A DNA stretch of 64,000 nucleotides from Tyto alba (Eukaryota; Chordata; Aves; Strigiformes; Tytonidae). The notes beneath the pieces are model-generated. The model worked only from the letters and a program-made list of their open reading frames with translations. It did no database searches and was not told the origin of the DNA. The translations under genes and the position numbers were made by a program. Of this stretch, positions 50,667 through 64,000 are shown piece after piece (positions within the stretch are counted from its first letter, which is position 1; each line of letters opens with the position of its first letter). The stretch is taken from contig NW_024881283.1 in NCBI RefSeq assembly GCF_018691265.1, positions 10,101,731 through 10,165,730 of the forward strand. Reading direction: 5' to 3'.

Positions 50667-52329
50667 CTGGGGGGACACAGGGGCTGAGTGAGGCATTACT
50701 GGGGGTCCCTCCCCCCCCACACCCCACCCCAGAGTCCCCCTCTTTCCCTTTCGGGGCCATGCTTGGGTGCAACCATGTCCCATGGGCTCCCCGCTGAGCA
50801 CGGGCCGGGGCTGGGCTGCTCCATCCAGGGCTGAGCCCCCCTCCCCAGGTGCTGAACCGGGGCCATCCCACTCCCACCGCCCCCCTCTGTCCTTCCTGCG
50901 GGACCGGGGGGGACACGGCTCCTCCAGGGCACGGCGGCAAGTGGCCCCGGGGCCAGGCTTTCCCTGGTCCTGGGCACAGCGCACGGGGCTGAGCGCGGTG
51001 CCAAGCGGGACCAGCACAGCCCTGCGTGGCTGCCCACGGGGCACGCGGGAGCTGGTGCTGCCTGCGCGCACACACACACACACGCACACACGCGTGTGCT
51101 CCCCCCGCAGCCCCTCAGGACCGTGTCCCCGCTCCCCGTGCTGCTCCCGGCCCCGCTCCAGCCTTGGCCGCGGGGCTCTGCGGCGCGGGGGCAAAGGCCG
51201 GCAGCAGGGACCAGGGCTGAGCCCGCGGCCCCCCCCCAGCTCCTGCGGCCCCCGGGCAGGACGGGCGAGGGGCAGGCACCGGCCCCGCTGCAAGAGGAAA
51301 AACTGCCCCGCGCTCCCACAGTGGGGCCGGCCGCAGGAACCTGCCCTGGGACGGGACGTGGGTGCCCTGTGCCAGCTCCTCCACGACACCCCCCCACCGG
51401 GGATGGGGTGTCTGAGCCCCACGCTGGGGTGCAGGGGTGAGCACCCACCTCCTCCTGCCCCCGGGACCCGCCTGGCCCCAAGCAGCCCGTCCCCACGGCC
51501 CCTCGCTGTCCCCACGATGGCAGTGTGGGGCCAGGTCCCCCCTCAGCCGTGGGGTGCCGTGGCCCCCAAGGTGTGGGGCTGGGCAGGGTGGGAGGCGAAG
51601 CAGCGCCGGGCCCTGGCAGGGGACGAGCTCTTTTCCCAGAAACGACTCCAGGGAGGGAGGAACGAGGAAAGAAATGCAGAAAATGTGACACATCAGCAGA
51701 ACCATCCCCAGACAGCCCAGTGCTGCTGCACGTCCTGGGGCTGGGCAGCCCCTCACTCTGGGACACCCCAAAACACGGCCAAGGGTCCTGGTGCCCCCCC
51801 CCGCAGAGCAGCCACCCCACCAGCCCCTGCAAGGGGAGGCAGAGCCCCGCCATGGGGCTCCAGGGACCCCCGAGGCCCTGCCCGTGGCAGGGCTGGCCCC
51901 AGGGCCACGGGGGTGCTCAGCACCCGCTGACGGGCGGCTGTAGTGGGCACGGGGTGTGCGTGAGCCTGGGGACTGATGGAGGGAGGGGGTGCTGCGTGAG
52001 CTCCCCCCCCCGCCGGAGCCAGGGCTGCCCCGGACCCCGGGGGTACCAGAGCGGGACGGCGCCGGGGTACGGTGTGCCTGCGGGCACAGCCCCAGAGCAC
52101 TCAGCCCCGTGTCCCCCCAGAACTAAGCCCCATGTCCGTCCCCCCCCCGGCCCTGAGCTCTCTCCATCCCCGCGCCCCCCGCCGCGGCAGGGGGGCCCCC
52201 AACTCAAGCCGGGGACAGGGCAGATCCACGACACCCCGCCACGGCCGGGGGGGGGACGCAGGGCGCTGGGGTCCTCCGGGGTGCCCCGTCCACCCCGCAG
52301 CCCCGTGCCGGTGCCCGGGGGCCGGTACT

Positions 52330-52730
52330 CACCGGGACGGCGGGAGCCCGGGGCGCTTTGGCTGGCGAGAGGGGAGAGCGAGGAGGGTCTGCTCGGCGTT
52401 AACGCCGCAGCAACAGGAAATAGTCCGGCTCGGCGGGCGGTCAGCGCTCCCCGCCGGAGCCAATGGCGGCCCCGTCCCGGCGCCGAGCGGGGCGCGGGGC
52501 CGGGGCTCGTCCCGCTCCCCCGGGACGCCGCGCTCAGCCCGGCCGCGGAGCCGCCCCGGTGGGGCGGGGAGCTCCAGCCGGGCCCCTTCCTGGCCCTGCT
52601 CAGCACCCGCAGGATCAGGCCTGGCAGTGCCGGACCCCCCCTCCTCCCGCCCCGGTCGAGCATCCCGGGCTCGGGTCTCGGCCGGGCGAAGCGCCCCGTA
52701 CGCTGCGCCGCAGCCCGGGGAGCCGTGGGG
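52330..52730 (-). promoter_or_regulatory. EVA1B CpG-island promoter and 5'UTR exon (right copy)
   Basis: Carries the same minus-strand donor (52332-52331), the CCAAT box at 52460-52464 overlapping the YY1-type core, and the ETS core. Nearby poly-C runs differ slightly from the left copy. Confidence 0.6.
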
Positions 52731-53074
52731 ACAGGCAGGATCCTGCCCCGGGCCTGGGTGCCCGCCGTGGGGCTGTGCAGGGGGGCATCAGCACCTCCCC
52801 CCCCAGCCCCATCGCAGCCCCCCCCCCAGCCCAGGCTGCTCCGGTGCCGGCAGAGCCGAGGGCAGGGACTGGACGCCGGGACACACCGCTCCGTGCCCCA
52901 ACCCTTATCCCCAGGGGCAGGACAGGGCTGCGAGGCCCCCCCGGGACACTCCCCACATCTTCCTGCAGGCCCAGGGCTGCTGCTCCCCCAAACCCACCCC
53001 CCCCAAACCCACCCGTGTCCCCACACCCCCCCCGCCCCTGTCCCCGCGGGGTCGCTGCGCGCCGGGCTCTCGGT

Positions 53075-55241
53075 ATGAAGTTTTATTGCCGACATGCAGG
53101 AGTAGGTTTGACGTAGTACAAAAATAATGTCTTTATACAAATTTTTTTTCCTCTTTTTTTTTTTTTTTTTTTCTTTCTCTCCTTTTTTCTTACAACAGGC
53201 TCCTTCTCACAGGGCGGCCTCTCCGCCCGCACCCCCCAGCCGCTCCTGCCCTCCCCACACCCCCTCCTCTTCCAGTTTGCTTTAATACAATTGTGATTTA
53301 CTGGCGATGACCGGTGCGCAGGAATACTGGGTATGATACAGCCTTGCAGAGTCCCCAGAATATTGCTTTAACTTTGGGAAAAAAAAAAAAAAAAAAAAAA
53401 ACCACCACAAAACATAAAGAAGTGGGAACAAGACAGGAGAAAACCAGCTGGAGAGAGCAGGGCCACAGCTGGGGGTGCTCAGGGGTTGGGGGTCCCCGCT
53501 CTGCTGCTGGTGGCACAGGGGGGTGATGGGCACGCACCGGGGTGTGCCAGGACAGACCTACCCTCTTTAAAATAAATAAGGCTAAAACTTCAGGCTACTG
53601 GCTCAGCTGGCTGGGGTTGGTGCAACTGTTCTAGTCTGTATTAGTGTTCACAATTCCCTGCCTGCCCGCTGCCAAGCGGCTTTGGCGAGTTCGCAGGCAG
53701 GACATAATGCCCGACGCTGCCAAGGAGTTTCAGGTCAATCCCTGTGTCCCCACCAAGACACCCGGAGGTTGGCCCAGGCCAGACGCAGTCCGCTGCCCCA
53801 GCCCGGGGCAAGAGAAGGCAACACCACGCTACAGAGAGATCTGCTGCTCCCTCCCTGCCCGCACTCACCGGGGTGCTAGAGCTGGCCCCGAAAAGCAGGG
53901 CCAGCCCCCCCAGCCCAGGCCACGGCAGCATTTCCCACCCCTGCTCCCCCTTTTCCTTGTGCCCAGGCCGAGGGTGGCCGATGCTGGAGCCGCGTGGGGC
54001 TGGGAGCAGCCGGCGAGCCGCTGCCCGGAGCGGGAGCCCTGGGACCTCTGTGTGAGAACAGTTCATCTGGCAAGACAGGCATCCAGTTCACAAAATGAGG
54101 CTCAGAAACAATCGTTCCTGTTCTCAGCACAGGCAAACGCTCTTCCAGTGGCACGAGGTGACAAACCGGGACATCCTTCTCCCGCCTCAGCACCACGCAG
54201 GGACAGCAGAGGCGGCCCCAGGTTTGCATGGCGAGGCTGGGATGGCAAGATAAGCTAGGGAACAAATACAGTAGAGACTTCAGCCAGCCCCTTCCTAATT
54301 CTAGGCAGATTATTTTGGGAAGCTTTTTCACATTGTAACTCATATATTATATCTGTACCACAACTGAAGTGTGAAAATGCTAAATCAGAATTAATGCAAT
54401 TTTAACTGCACCTTAGAGAAGCTACTGAAAAATAAGATTAAATCATATATCCTTATGAAACTAAAAGAATCGGTGAAAGGTGGGAAAGATGTCAGAGGCC
54501 ACAGCGGGCCAAGTCCTGCAGAACCTTTGAACCACAGACAGGATCCGATCTCTGCAGCGATCGCCTGCAAGGACAACTGTGAGGCGAGGTGGTGGCCGGG
54601 CCCCCCGGGCAGCCCCCGCTCGCACCGGGGAACCGGCGGCTGCTCCTGCCGCTCGGGGGCCTCGGCTGCAGCCCACACCCGGCCACCGAGGGTTAGACAC
54701 CACCGGCAGACCGGGTGGCATGGTAAGGACAGAAAGAGATTTGATGCGGACGAAGGGAAGTGGGAGGTTTCAAGAAATTCTTCCTTTCAAGAAACCCCGA
54801 TAAATCTAAGCTTATTCAAACCATATGGAGCGAATGCAATCAGCCGACTCTCCGTACTGCACAGCCGTGACTTGTGCCAGCAAACCAGCTTCACCCTTGG
54901 TAGTCTTCTCCTTCCCCACAGGCTTCGCTCGATCCAGAGAACAGCATGGTTAAAAAGACAAGAGAGGTAGATTACAGTCATGATTAAAAGCAGATTAGTC
55001 ATCTAGGCTTCGATTTAAAAAACAGATTCCAGAAGATGCCAAGAGGTTGCTGCTTCCAAAACTAGCTTTTTCAAAAGTCTTCTCCCTCCAGAGCAAGTGT
55101 GAGTGCGTGTCCCTGAACAGAGCTCAGAAGAATTGCTACATTATTCTCCATCACGGGACACGGGTATTGCTGTTGAGCTGTAGTAGGCGACGTGAAAGGC
55201 AGACTGCAGGATGGTGCTTGTGCTCTCGGGTGCGTGGGAAG
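53075..55241 (-). other. STK40 3'UTR with polyadenylation signal (right copy)
   Basis: Runs from the stop codon (55244-55242) to a minus-strand AATAAA at 53097-53092. It differs from the left copy by small indels, for example a 4-bp loss near 54665 and a longer poly-A near 53380. Confidence 0.75.
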
Positions 55242-58200
55242 CTACTTCCGAAGGTACCTCTGGGCCAGGATAGCTGCGTCCAAAGGGTTCATGGGCTGGG
55301 CGTCGTGGCCCAGGCGTCGCACTGGGGGGATGTTCCCAAACTGCCGCTTCTGGAGGAAGCTCTTGGCCTCATGCAAGGTGTTCTTCTCCTCAGCCAAGAG
55401 CAGCTGCTGCCTCATGTAGTTCTCGAACTCGTACTGCGAGCACTCCTCCGTCACCTTCACCTGCCAGGGAACCACCCGTCAGAGCCACAGCAACACACAC
55501 CGGTCCCACAACTCCTCTCCAGGGGTCCTGAGCCACCAGGGGATAACTGGAGTCTTAATCCAAGACCTGGCCCTGCTGCCAGACGTGCAGGCAGGACTCC
55601 CTGTGAGCGAGTCATCAGTGCCACCTGCAACAGAGGTGTGGAAGCCTCCGTGGCTCTGTGCTGACCCGGCTCGTCCCAACCCAGCCAGATATTCAGAGCC
55701 TGCAGCTGTCTGACCCCAGCTCTCACAGCCCCCGAGCCCAGCGGAGGGATTTCTCGTGGCAGCACCGCAGGCAAAAGCTCTGCAAGGCTGTCCCCAGGCA
55801 GTGAGGTCACCGGCCGTCACTTCCAACATAAAATGCACTGGCAAGAAAACAGGATGTTTGCTCCCATCGCAGAGCTCCCCGGGGAGCCCGAGCCAACGGC
55901 ACTACCCCTTCCCGGCTCTCCCGGCGCACGTGAGCTCTCGGCTGCGCGCGGGGGAGTGCGCGCGGCTCGGAGAGGAGCGAGCTGCCCCTCCACCGGCTCC
56001 GGGGGCAGGGAGCTCTCCCGCAGGCAGTGCAGCCAGCTGGGCATGGCCCCTGCTCCCCGCAGCACGAGCCTTTCCTTCCCCGGCACAGGACGGCGATGGG
56101 CTCGGCCGCCTCGCAGAGCGGTGGCCACAGCTGGGTCCTGCCCCCCCTCCCCTCCCCTCCCCAGCTCGGGGGCCACAGGGCGCTGCCACCTCCTCCCGTT
56201 ACAGACGCGGCACGGGCAAGCGGCCCCGGGGAGAGGAGAGTAGGAAAACCTACCTCCTGCGGGTTTTCAGGGTTAGCCACTTGGTCGTCGATGTCCGGCA
56301 CCACTTGCAAAGGGCCGCTCAGCGAGGACATGGACTGCCTGGGGAGAGAGCGCAGCCTCAGGGATTCGGAGCCCAGCACCCCAGCCCACCCCCACCCCCC
56401 CCCCCCCCAGCACCCCGACCAGGGCAAGCCTGCCTGGCTGGCCACCGCTGCCCACCGCAGCGTGGCACCGAGCTGCCTGGACGCCACACCAGCTACTATT
56501 GCTAAAGGACACTATTCAAAATTCAATTTCCCCGACATGAAATCATGTTATAATCCCCAGAGCTGTCTTTTTTTTTTTCATTTTTTAAACAGGATGTGGA
56601 ATTTTAAGTCTTGCATAGGTAGGAGAGAAAACAGCCACAGCTCCAAGAATCACAGACTTCACTGCTGACTCAACAGGCAGCACAAGAACTTTGCCTGGGC
56701 ATGCTGTGCAGCACAGACAGAAGGTCATGGGGCTGACAAGAGAGGGCTGCACCAAGCAAACACCACCAGGATCCATTTCTGCTGGAGTGTGCTACTGGAA
56801 TCTCATCCCCGTTGATTCATGCCAGTCCTGGTCAGATTTCCTTTCAAAAGGCATCCCCACCCTGCACGGGTAGTGTTCCCACCTGTAACGGCATCTCCTG
56901 CTCTTCCCCTCTAGAAATCTCATGCCTGATTTTACTTAACAGACAATGCAGTGCTAATTACAAGCTTGCAGGAAGTGTCTGCGCTTGGCTGCATCTGTTT
57001 GTACATAAAAGATATTCCTGACCATTGCACTTTCTTTAAAATTCCAATCTGGGGAGCACAAGGGGGGGCACAGCAGCAGAGGCCCTCCCGTACCCCACTA
57101 TGGTTTTGCAATGTTATCGTTTTGCAAACTCCAATCTTGGTCACAGTGACAAATGTTTGTACAGGCCGCTCTGGCTGTACCCATCAGCAGACACCAGTGG
57201 TTGAGACACAGGATTTAAAGACTTCTTTGCAGTTCTCAGATCCTCCTCTGGTGTCTTGTTTGGCAGCAGTCTGCTGGCCACAGCTGGAATAACACAGCCC
57301 GCGGCCAGAGACGCCACATTCCTGTCTCCCTCCTCTTGCACATACCATGATGCTATGATGGAGCTGAGAGAATCCAGCACTTCAGAAGCCGTCAGACGCT
57401 GCTGCGGATCCAAGACCAGCAGTTTTCGGATCAAGCACACAGTGTTTTCTGAGACCCGTCCATCCCTGGGAGAGAGGACGCGTGGTGAGCCCGCGGTGGG
57501 CAGAGGCAGCAGCAGGCTGGACGCGCTGGGGACGCGGGTCAGAGCCAGCGGAGCCACCACCGCTCCGACCGAGACACCCCAGAATTAACCAGGAGGTCGA
57601 GTCTCTGTCCCTGCAGCACTGGGCCTTTCGCACCTTTGCACCAGACGTCCCAGCTCCACTACTGCTTCCTCGGTGTCTACTGCACACAGCCTTTGTTCCC
57701 ATTACTGCTGCAACCCTCAGGGGCTTTGAGTGAAGCCCCTCCAGCCCCGCCTGTCCCAGTCAGGCCCAGAGCACCGCCCGCCCAGGCACTAAGGGAAGGG
57801 CCTCCCCGGGACAGGCCGTACTCACTCAGGGATGGTGTACTCGGCAGCCTTGATTTTGCGGAAGAGCTCCTGAGGTATGCTGTCGTAGAAGGGGAACTGG
57901 CCATAGAGCATGGTGAAGAGCACCACACCCAACGCCCACATGTCACTGGGTTTTCCACGGTACGGCCGCCCTGCGGGGAGCAAGGAGACACAAAAGCAAC
58001 AGCCTTTACGACACCGCTCACCTCTGCGGCCCACCACCAGCAGCAAGGGCACTGGAGGAACCCCTGCATGCCATGCTTTTTTCCAAGTATTAATCAAAAC
58101 ACTCGAGACTTCCTATCGCAAGACACTAGGAAACTCTTTCAAAGCTGCACCCTTTGCAAACAAGCAAAGTCGTGCATCTCCACACGGGTGCCTTCCCTTT

Positions 58201-61200
58201 CCCTACAGGGCAGGGCCATCCCTGCTGAAGGGCCTTGACGTGATCCAAGAGCATCGAGTAATCAGAACCAGTTCCTACTGTGCTGGAGCTCCCACTCGGC
58301 TCCCCGTGGCGTCACTGCCGGAGTCCCCGAGCCTCGGAGGCTCCACAGATGGATGCTCCCTGCTGCAAGTCCGGGTCAAAGGAGAAGGGAATTTAAGGGC
58401 CAGCGAGCTCAAGGCAGGGGGAGGCAGGAAAGAGAGCCCAAGAAAGAGAAGTGCTCTTTTGATGAAGAGTGGCCCAAGATTAACGCCAACCTCGCCGCCC
58501 CAGCGGCACAGGTCGGCGTGGAAGTGCAGCCCAAGCCTCTGCACAGCCAGCTCAGAGCGAGCCCATCGAGACGGGGCTCTGCCTGCGGGATGGACCCAGC
58601 ACAGGGAGGTGCTTCCCCCACGCAGAGGCATTGCTGAAAGCTGCTGCAGCCCCAGCACGCCCCGGGAGCCGCGCGATGGAAAACGCTGCTTTAAAGCCCC
58701 CTCAATCGCACGATAAATCAGCAAACAGCAGCGTGCATGAGGGTCAAAAAATTCAACTCTGGTGCTGTACCACAGCACAGGACCGAGGGAATGACTTCCT
58801 CTGACTCACGCAGTGAGTCACTGCTGCAGCATCTGTTATTTGTACTAATTATTCTTTGCTTTATATGCTCAAAAAAAGGCACCTCTCCCTCCTCCTCCAG
58901 CTTTTCCTGCGGTGACATTTCAGTAGCCATAAAACATAAGCCATCTCTTAACAGAAGACAGCTTCTCCTGGAGACCTAAAACAATGATTAAGTCTTCAGG
59001 CGTTTTAGCTTCCTCTTGCACAGGAGCATTAGCAATACAGAGGGATGCTCAGAGTCTGAAGGTGGTGGTGAAGCCCAGAATGTCCTCAAGTAACTTTTCC
59101 CCTCGATGCCTGGGGGGGGGGGGGGAACTGCAGACCGAGCTCTTTCGGAACAGCGTTTTCAAGAGCAGAGGATCGGGCTGCACAGACGCGCCGTGGGGAA
59201 GGGCTGCTGGCAGAGCTGGAGCGCAGGGCGATTGCACCCGAAGGTCAGCCCAGGCGGAGCTGCAGCAGGATGCAGCTCTAACCAAGGCCGTGCCTGGCTG
59301 GCTCTGCGGCAGCCTCAGCCGTCGGAGCAGCCAGCAAAGGGCCTGTTCAGCACCACGCGGCACGTGGCCTACAAACAGGCCGCTCAACCCCCCTGCCCAG
59401 AGAGCTGTTAGAAGAAACGTGGGTGCTCGCGGCCGAGCTGTGCTGGCAGGGAGGGTGAGAGGGCAGAGCAGTACCCCGGATGAGCAGGAAGGAGCAGCTC
59501 CATGCAGTCTTTACCAGACACCAGCCACTTGAGCTGCAACTGCTCCAAGTTCCTGCAGGGCAGTTGGCTCATATCATCCATTTGGTTACAGGGGCCTCAG
59601 GATATCCTGCAGAACAGGAAAGGCCTGCAAAAAACACATGTTCCACCTCCCCGCCTGCCTCTGCTCCCTTCCTGGCTTAGTCCTGCCCAGGAGGGAAGCA
59701 GCCTCAAACCTGCCTGGCAGATCACGACGGAAGAGCTCAGCTACATTTATTGCTGCTGCCTCTAAACCTGACAACAGACTTACTGGGGGGAGCCCAATGG
59801 GTCTGGAAATTTCAGGACTAGCTCCCTCTGAGGGCATTTCTGAAATACAATAGCTTGGGATACCAGGAGCAAGTAACCCGGATCTTCAGCAGAGGTGTTT
59901 CCAGTACCCTAGATGTTAACCTTGCATAAACAAATGTGACAGGCTGCCAAGGATGCTGGCTTTCACACTAGCTCTACGCACACCCGCGAGTGATGCTTCC
60001 CAACATACTGCCAGCTTGTCCAGAAAACTGTTGGTGCTGATCATCTACTGTCCACAGTTTTAGGCAGTTTCCCATCATCCAAATACCAGCTCAGCCTTGC
60101 GGATGGATAACCCCTAGGCAGGTAGGATGCATCAGGGGCGATCTTGGATGGCAATGTATAGTTCAGCTTCATCCAAAGGGAATTTTACCTGTAAGGATCA
60201 GGAATACTCCGCAACACGAGCTAATGCATAATAACTGGAGTCGATACAGATGTTTCATATGCACAGCCCCAGCTGTAAATGCACCCTTGATGAGAAGAGA
60301 AGAAAACCCCCCGAAAGTCTCCAAAACAAAGCCTCGGTCACTACGCTGACAAACAGGAGCACCACTGCCTGCTTAGCTATTGCCAGCACAAAAGTTAGTA
60401 TAGTAGCAGACCTTGGAGCTCATGGAAGAGAAATCTCCTGAAGTAACTAAATAGACAGAAACCACATCTGTTTCTGAAAGTCTCATGCACTGGAAACAGT
60501 TAAAAGGCAGGAGGACATTAGGGAAAGCTGTTTTTTGCCAGACTTCTGCTTTAAGGCCTGTGCTGGAAACAAGGCATAGGCCAGACTGCTGGCCACAAGA
60601 TACAGCCCAAACAGACGGCTGCTCTGGACTGGTGTCATCATTCCTTTACTTTTAAGTAACTCCTCCCAGTCAGCCCAGCAGCTGCCCAGAGGGTCAACAG
60701 TTCCCTTCTGGAAGCAAGTAGCAGCTGCAGCAACTGCTCCTCTCAGTGTATGGTCTGGAATAAGCTGACATTATGGTGGGATTTGGACCGACTGCCTCTC
60801 AGGCCTAGGGATTTTCCTGCAGCTTAAGTGAAGCCTCAGGAACAAGATTCAGACGTGGGACACGGAACGCCTTGTCTGCAGTCAGACTTATTTAGGAACA
60901 GGCAGGGAGCTTTTAATTAGCTTTGAAGTTCAGACTAGCCTTAAGAAAAAAGTTCCACTTGCTCCTTCCTTCCATGCTTCCCCAGTTGGAAAAACAGACC
61001 AAGTCTCATAATTGGACCCTAATTAAGAGGCTCTCAGAGAAGGCAGGTCACATATGGGAACACAACTAGATGTCTTTCATTTATTGTCAAGAGCCACAAT
61101 TAAATGAAACCAGGCTAAAGTGTGGGGGCTGTGAAGTCCCAGTGGAGGCTGAAGGGGTTTGCTCACCGCTGAGCACATCTGGGCTGATGTAGGCAGGGCT

Positions 61201-64000
61201 CCCTCGCTGGTCTTTCAGCAGGTCATCTTCACTCACCAGGTGCTTTCCAAGACAGAAGTTTGTTATGGTTATTCGATGAGTCCTGGGGAGAATCAGAAGG
61301 CATCAGTGAACGAGGACCATCCCTGCACTAGCCAAACAGCACAAACAGAGGAACTTAAACTGTGTGTCTGTGGGGCTTTTTGGGAAGCTTGAAGTGCTGG
61401 GAAAAAGACAAATGGAGCTGTAGGATCAACTCCATCACAAAGGGGAGGGATTCCACAGCTCTCGGCACAGCTTGCAAGACTCTTAGAGGGGGAATAAGAG
61501 AATCTCTTACAGCTGTGGACAATGTCTACACCCGACCTGAGTGGCACGTGTAAGCATGGCTGCGAGCACAGGGTGCCCATGTAACTTGCCCACCTTGCAG
61601 CCCCACAGCTGCCTTTGGCCAGCCCTCCAGGAGCACCCTAGCCAGCAGCACAGCACCCTACAGGCAGCAGCCACGCCAGGATCTGCACGTGTGTGCTCGC
61701 TGACCATTGCAGGGCACGAGTGATAAAGCAGAAGTTTATTTTAACTGCTGACTCTCCCCTATGTTTCCCAACTACCATCTCTAAAATCACCTTCTCCGCA
61801 CAACATTTTCTGGAAGCTGAGGGAAAATACCCTACAGAAGGGCTGCCCCACATCCAGCCTCCGTGCAATGTTTGCTTACGTGTCGCCAGCAGATGAGCTA
61901 CGGGACCTCTGATCAGATTCAGTACAACCACTTTTGTGTTACCCAACAGTCCCACAGGAGGAGTCTGGTGGCAGTTTGACCTGATCTGCAAGACTGTTTT
62001 TCACACACAAGTATGCAGAACAGAGAAAGCCTAATCAACATCCAAAAAACCTCCTGAGAAGAGGTGAGAACTGCAGGTAGATGTAATTTCTCTACTAAGG
62101 TAGCCCTACTTCCCTATGGTATTGCCAGCTCCAATTAATGAATTTTTCCAGGGAAAGTGAGCTCATTACAGAACTACCATCACATTAAATCTTTCATGTC
62201 ACTCAGATAATTTGGGTTTTAATGTACAACTTAAAGGATGGAGCGGAAAAACACTGTCTAGAAGATTTCTATATTCTTGAAAAGTGTTACACAACTAGAG
62301 CCTGAGAGAATGAATCAAGTCAGTCACAATAACCAAGAAAAATTTCCAGCAAGTCTAACAGACAAGTGAAATAAAACCAAGTGTGGGCTGGCAATGGAGA
62401 GTTGATCATTAAGAAAGACAGACTTGTGTTTAAGAAGTGTTAGCTTCAACTGTCAAGAGACTTCCCTGGCTGAATAATAATCTGCAGGATTTGTTAAGGA
62501 TTAAAAAGACTAAGTGTTCTAAAGGACACTAAAGTGTTCAGGGTTGCTTGGTTTTATTTCCTAACTGAAATCTGATCTAATCTGTAATCATCCAACTACT
62601 GCACTGGCTAACTGGAAAACTTGCAAGGCTTTAATGTCCATATCTCACAGGGAACAGAGTCTGAGGGACCTTCATTAGCCCAGGGTGTAACATGCCTGGT
62701 CAGGACTTCGCAGTGATACGTTGCTACCTCCACTCCCCCGCCAACAGAAGAGACCCGGCTCTCTTGTGAGCACGGCTGGAACAAAACAAACATTTCTGGT
62801 CAGCCCAAACGGCTGGTCCTTTCCGTGCTGATCTATTCTTATGCCTCACCCACCCCTTCATATGACTCACTGCTGTAGAGGCTACAGTTTTTCCTCACCA
62901 AATCTGATGGTCTTGCTAGTGAAAAGCAAAAACATAGTATGTAATACAACGAATTACTTTGGCAAGTGTGCTCCCGAAGATTCAAAAACACCTCCCCCTC
63001 CCTGCCAGTGGGGGCCCCTGTGTGCAGCTCTATAGTGGGATGCTCCACTGCACCCTTTGCCCAGAAAAGAAGGGGAGCTCTGGGTGGATCCTTTAAAGCA
63101 GCAACCTTTGTCTGTCTCTTCCTAGCAAGAAGGAGAATCAAAGCAGCAAGCAGAAGATAAGGCATACATCTTAAAGCAGATCTACAGAAACGACTTAAAT
63201 CAATTTACAGGTGGCCCTGAAAAGCACTAGCTGCTCTGTGTGTGGGAGGAACCAAGAAGTTCAACCTCAGAAGGTAAAATCTGTTTGCTTTCAAACAGTA
63301 TTAGGTAGGAGAATAAAAGCAAATTGTGACCACAGCGAACCCACATGCTTTGTGCAGAACCTGGAAGCCTACAGACCTAAAGCCTTCCAGTTTTTTATTC
63401 ATTCCACAGAAAACCAGACAGTGTGAAAAGACAGCAAATTCCACTCAGTCTTAAAGTTAGCGCGAAATATTTAGTCAGTAATGTAACACTGAAGGACACA
63501 GCAGAGTATCTGAACTGGAACTAGCCTGCCAACTAAACTACATAACCCAGGACAACCAAGACACTCCAAGGAGCCACCAAGCAGCGCGCACGCTACCGCC
63601 AGCGGCCGCTCGCTCGTGCTGCGCTCATGCTCTGGGGGGGCTGGTCCCTCCCGTGCCCGCACAGCCCCCGAGACGGGCTGGACATGGCTGCCTTATAAAC
63701 TGAGGCTTGCACCGAACCAGCTACTGGGAACAAGGAAGCTATTTCAAGCACAAATACAGACTAGACAGAAAAGCTTTTGTTTAGATAAGTAAATATTTTA
63801 CTGCTAGCAAAAACACAGCAGTGCAACAGTCAAAGATTTAACACCGCTGTGATTATAGTAGACTGCAGTGTTGGGAATTCCTTTAGCACGATGGAAAGTG
63901 AATTATGTGAACAGAACCACTCACCACATTTTAATTCTTTTTTTTTTTTTTAAAAAAAAAACTATCTAGAAAGTATTTCTCTTGCAGGTTTCTAAATTAC
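55242..64000 (-). CDS. STK40: STK40, 3' half (right copy, cut by window edge)
   Basis: Five coding exons lie inside the window: 61282-61167, 57970-57826, 57465-57346, 56338-56254 and 55460-55242. They encode residues 208-435 of the pseudokinase: the NFC triplet in place of DFG, the GSPAYISPDVLSG activation segment, the C-lobe, the VVPD COP1-binding motif and the AQRYLRK end. The next exon upstream (the HRD exon) would fall at about 64292-64344, just outside the window. I noted one synonymous difference from the left copy (Ser codon TCA at 57450, TCG in the left copy). 61283-64000 is intron with no gene seen. Confidence 0.96.
58802..58820. promoter_or_regulatory. Palindromic paired AP-1-type site in STK40 intron (right copy)
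   Basis: The inverted repeat TGACTCAC-GCA-GTGAGTCA is identical to the left copy, in the same STK40 intron. Confidence 0.45.

Overview
The window looks like vertebrate nuclear DNA, most likely avian. It has intron-containing genes with GT-AG splicing, a GC-rich compact gene cluster, no recognisable mammalian SINEs, and proteins very close to human orthologues. Four genes are recognised by protein similarity: THRAP3 (+), SH3D21 (+), EVA1B (-) and STK40 (-). From memory this is the conserved vertebrate order THRAP3 > SH3D21 > EVA1B > STK40 (human 1p34.3).

Layout. Bases 1-29732 are one contig: the 3' part of SH3D21 (cut by the left window edge), EVA1B, all of the STK40 coding sequence (435 aa, ten coding exons) and about 7 kb of STK40 upstream sequence. 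Bases 29733-29745 are a 13-base run of N. From 29746 a second contig holds THRAP3 without its first coding exon(s) (coding exons 31387-41952), then SH3D21 (about 45117-48661), EVA1B (50033-50628) and the 3' half of STK40 (53075-64000, cut by the right window edge). Bases 1-18388 and 45635-64000 are therefore two copies of the same ~18.4 kb block. They are near-identical, differing by scattered SNPs and mostly short indels, many in homopolymers. The copies are separated by the N gap, and the join breaks the expected gene order (STK40 upstream sequence runs into a THRAP3 intron). This looks most like two haplotypes of one locus left in tandem by an assembler; a recent tandem duplication is the alternative.

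Function. The four genes are neighbours and do not form an operon. THRAP3 is an RS-rich pre-mRNA processing and transcription cofactor. SH3D21 is a CD2AP/CIN85-type SH3 plus coiled-coil adaptor. EVA1B is a small single-pass membrane protein. STK40 is a Tribbles-related pseudokinase with a COP1-binding motif. THRAP3 coding exons here carry at least five indels that break the reading frame, most of them one or two missing bases at short repeats, which points to uncorrected long-read errors rather than gene decay.

Composition is strongly split. SH3D21-EVA1B (1-7440 and 43290-53070) is very GC-rich, with poly-C/poly-G tracts and a 17-bp minisatellite. STK40 and THRAP3 introns are AT-richer. I saw no tRNA, rRNA, CRISPR array, or intact transposon. 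No clear new biological system was found; the most important observation is the duplicated block and its probable artefactual origin.
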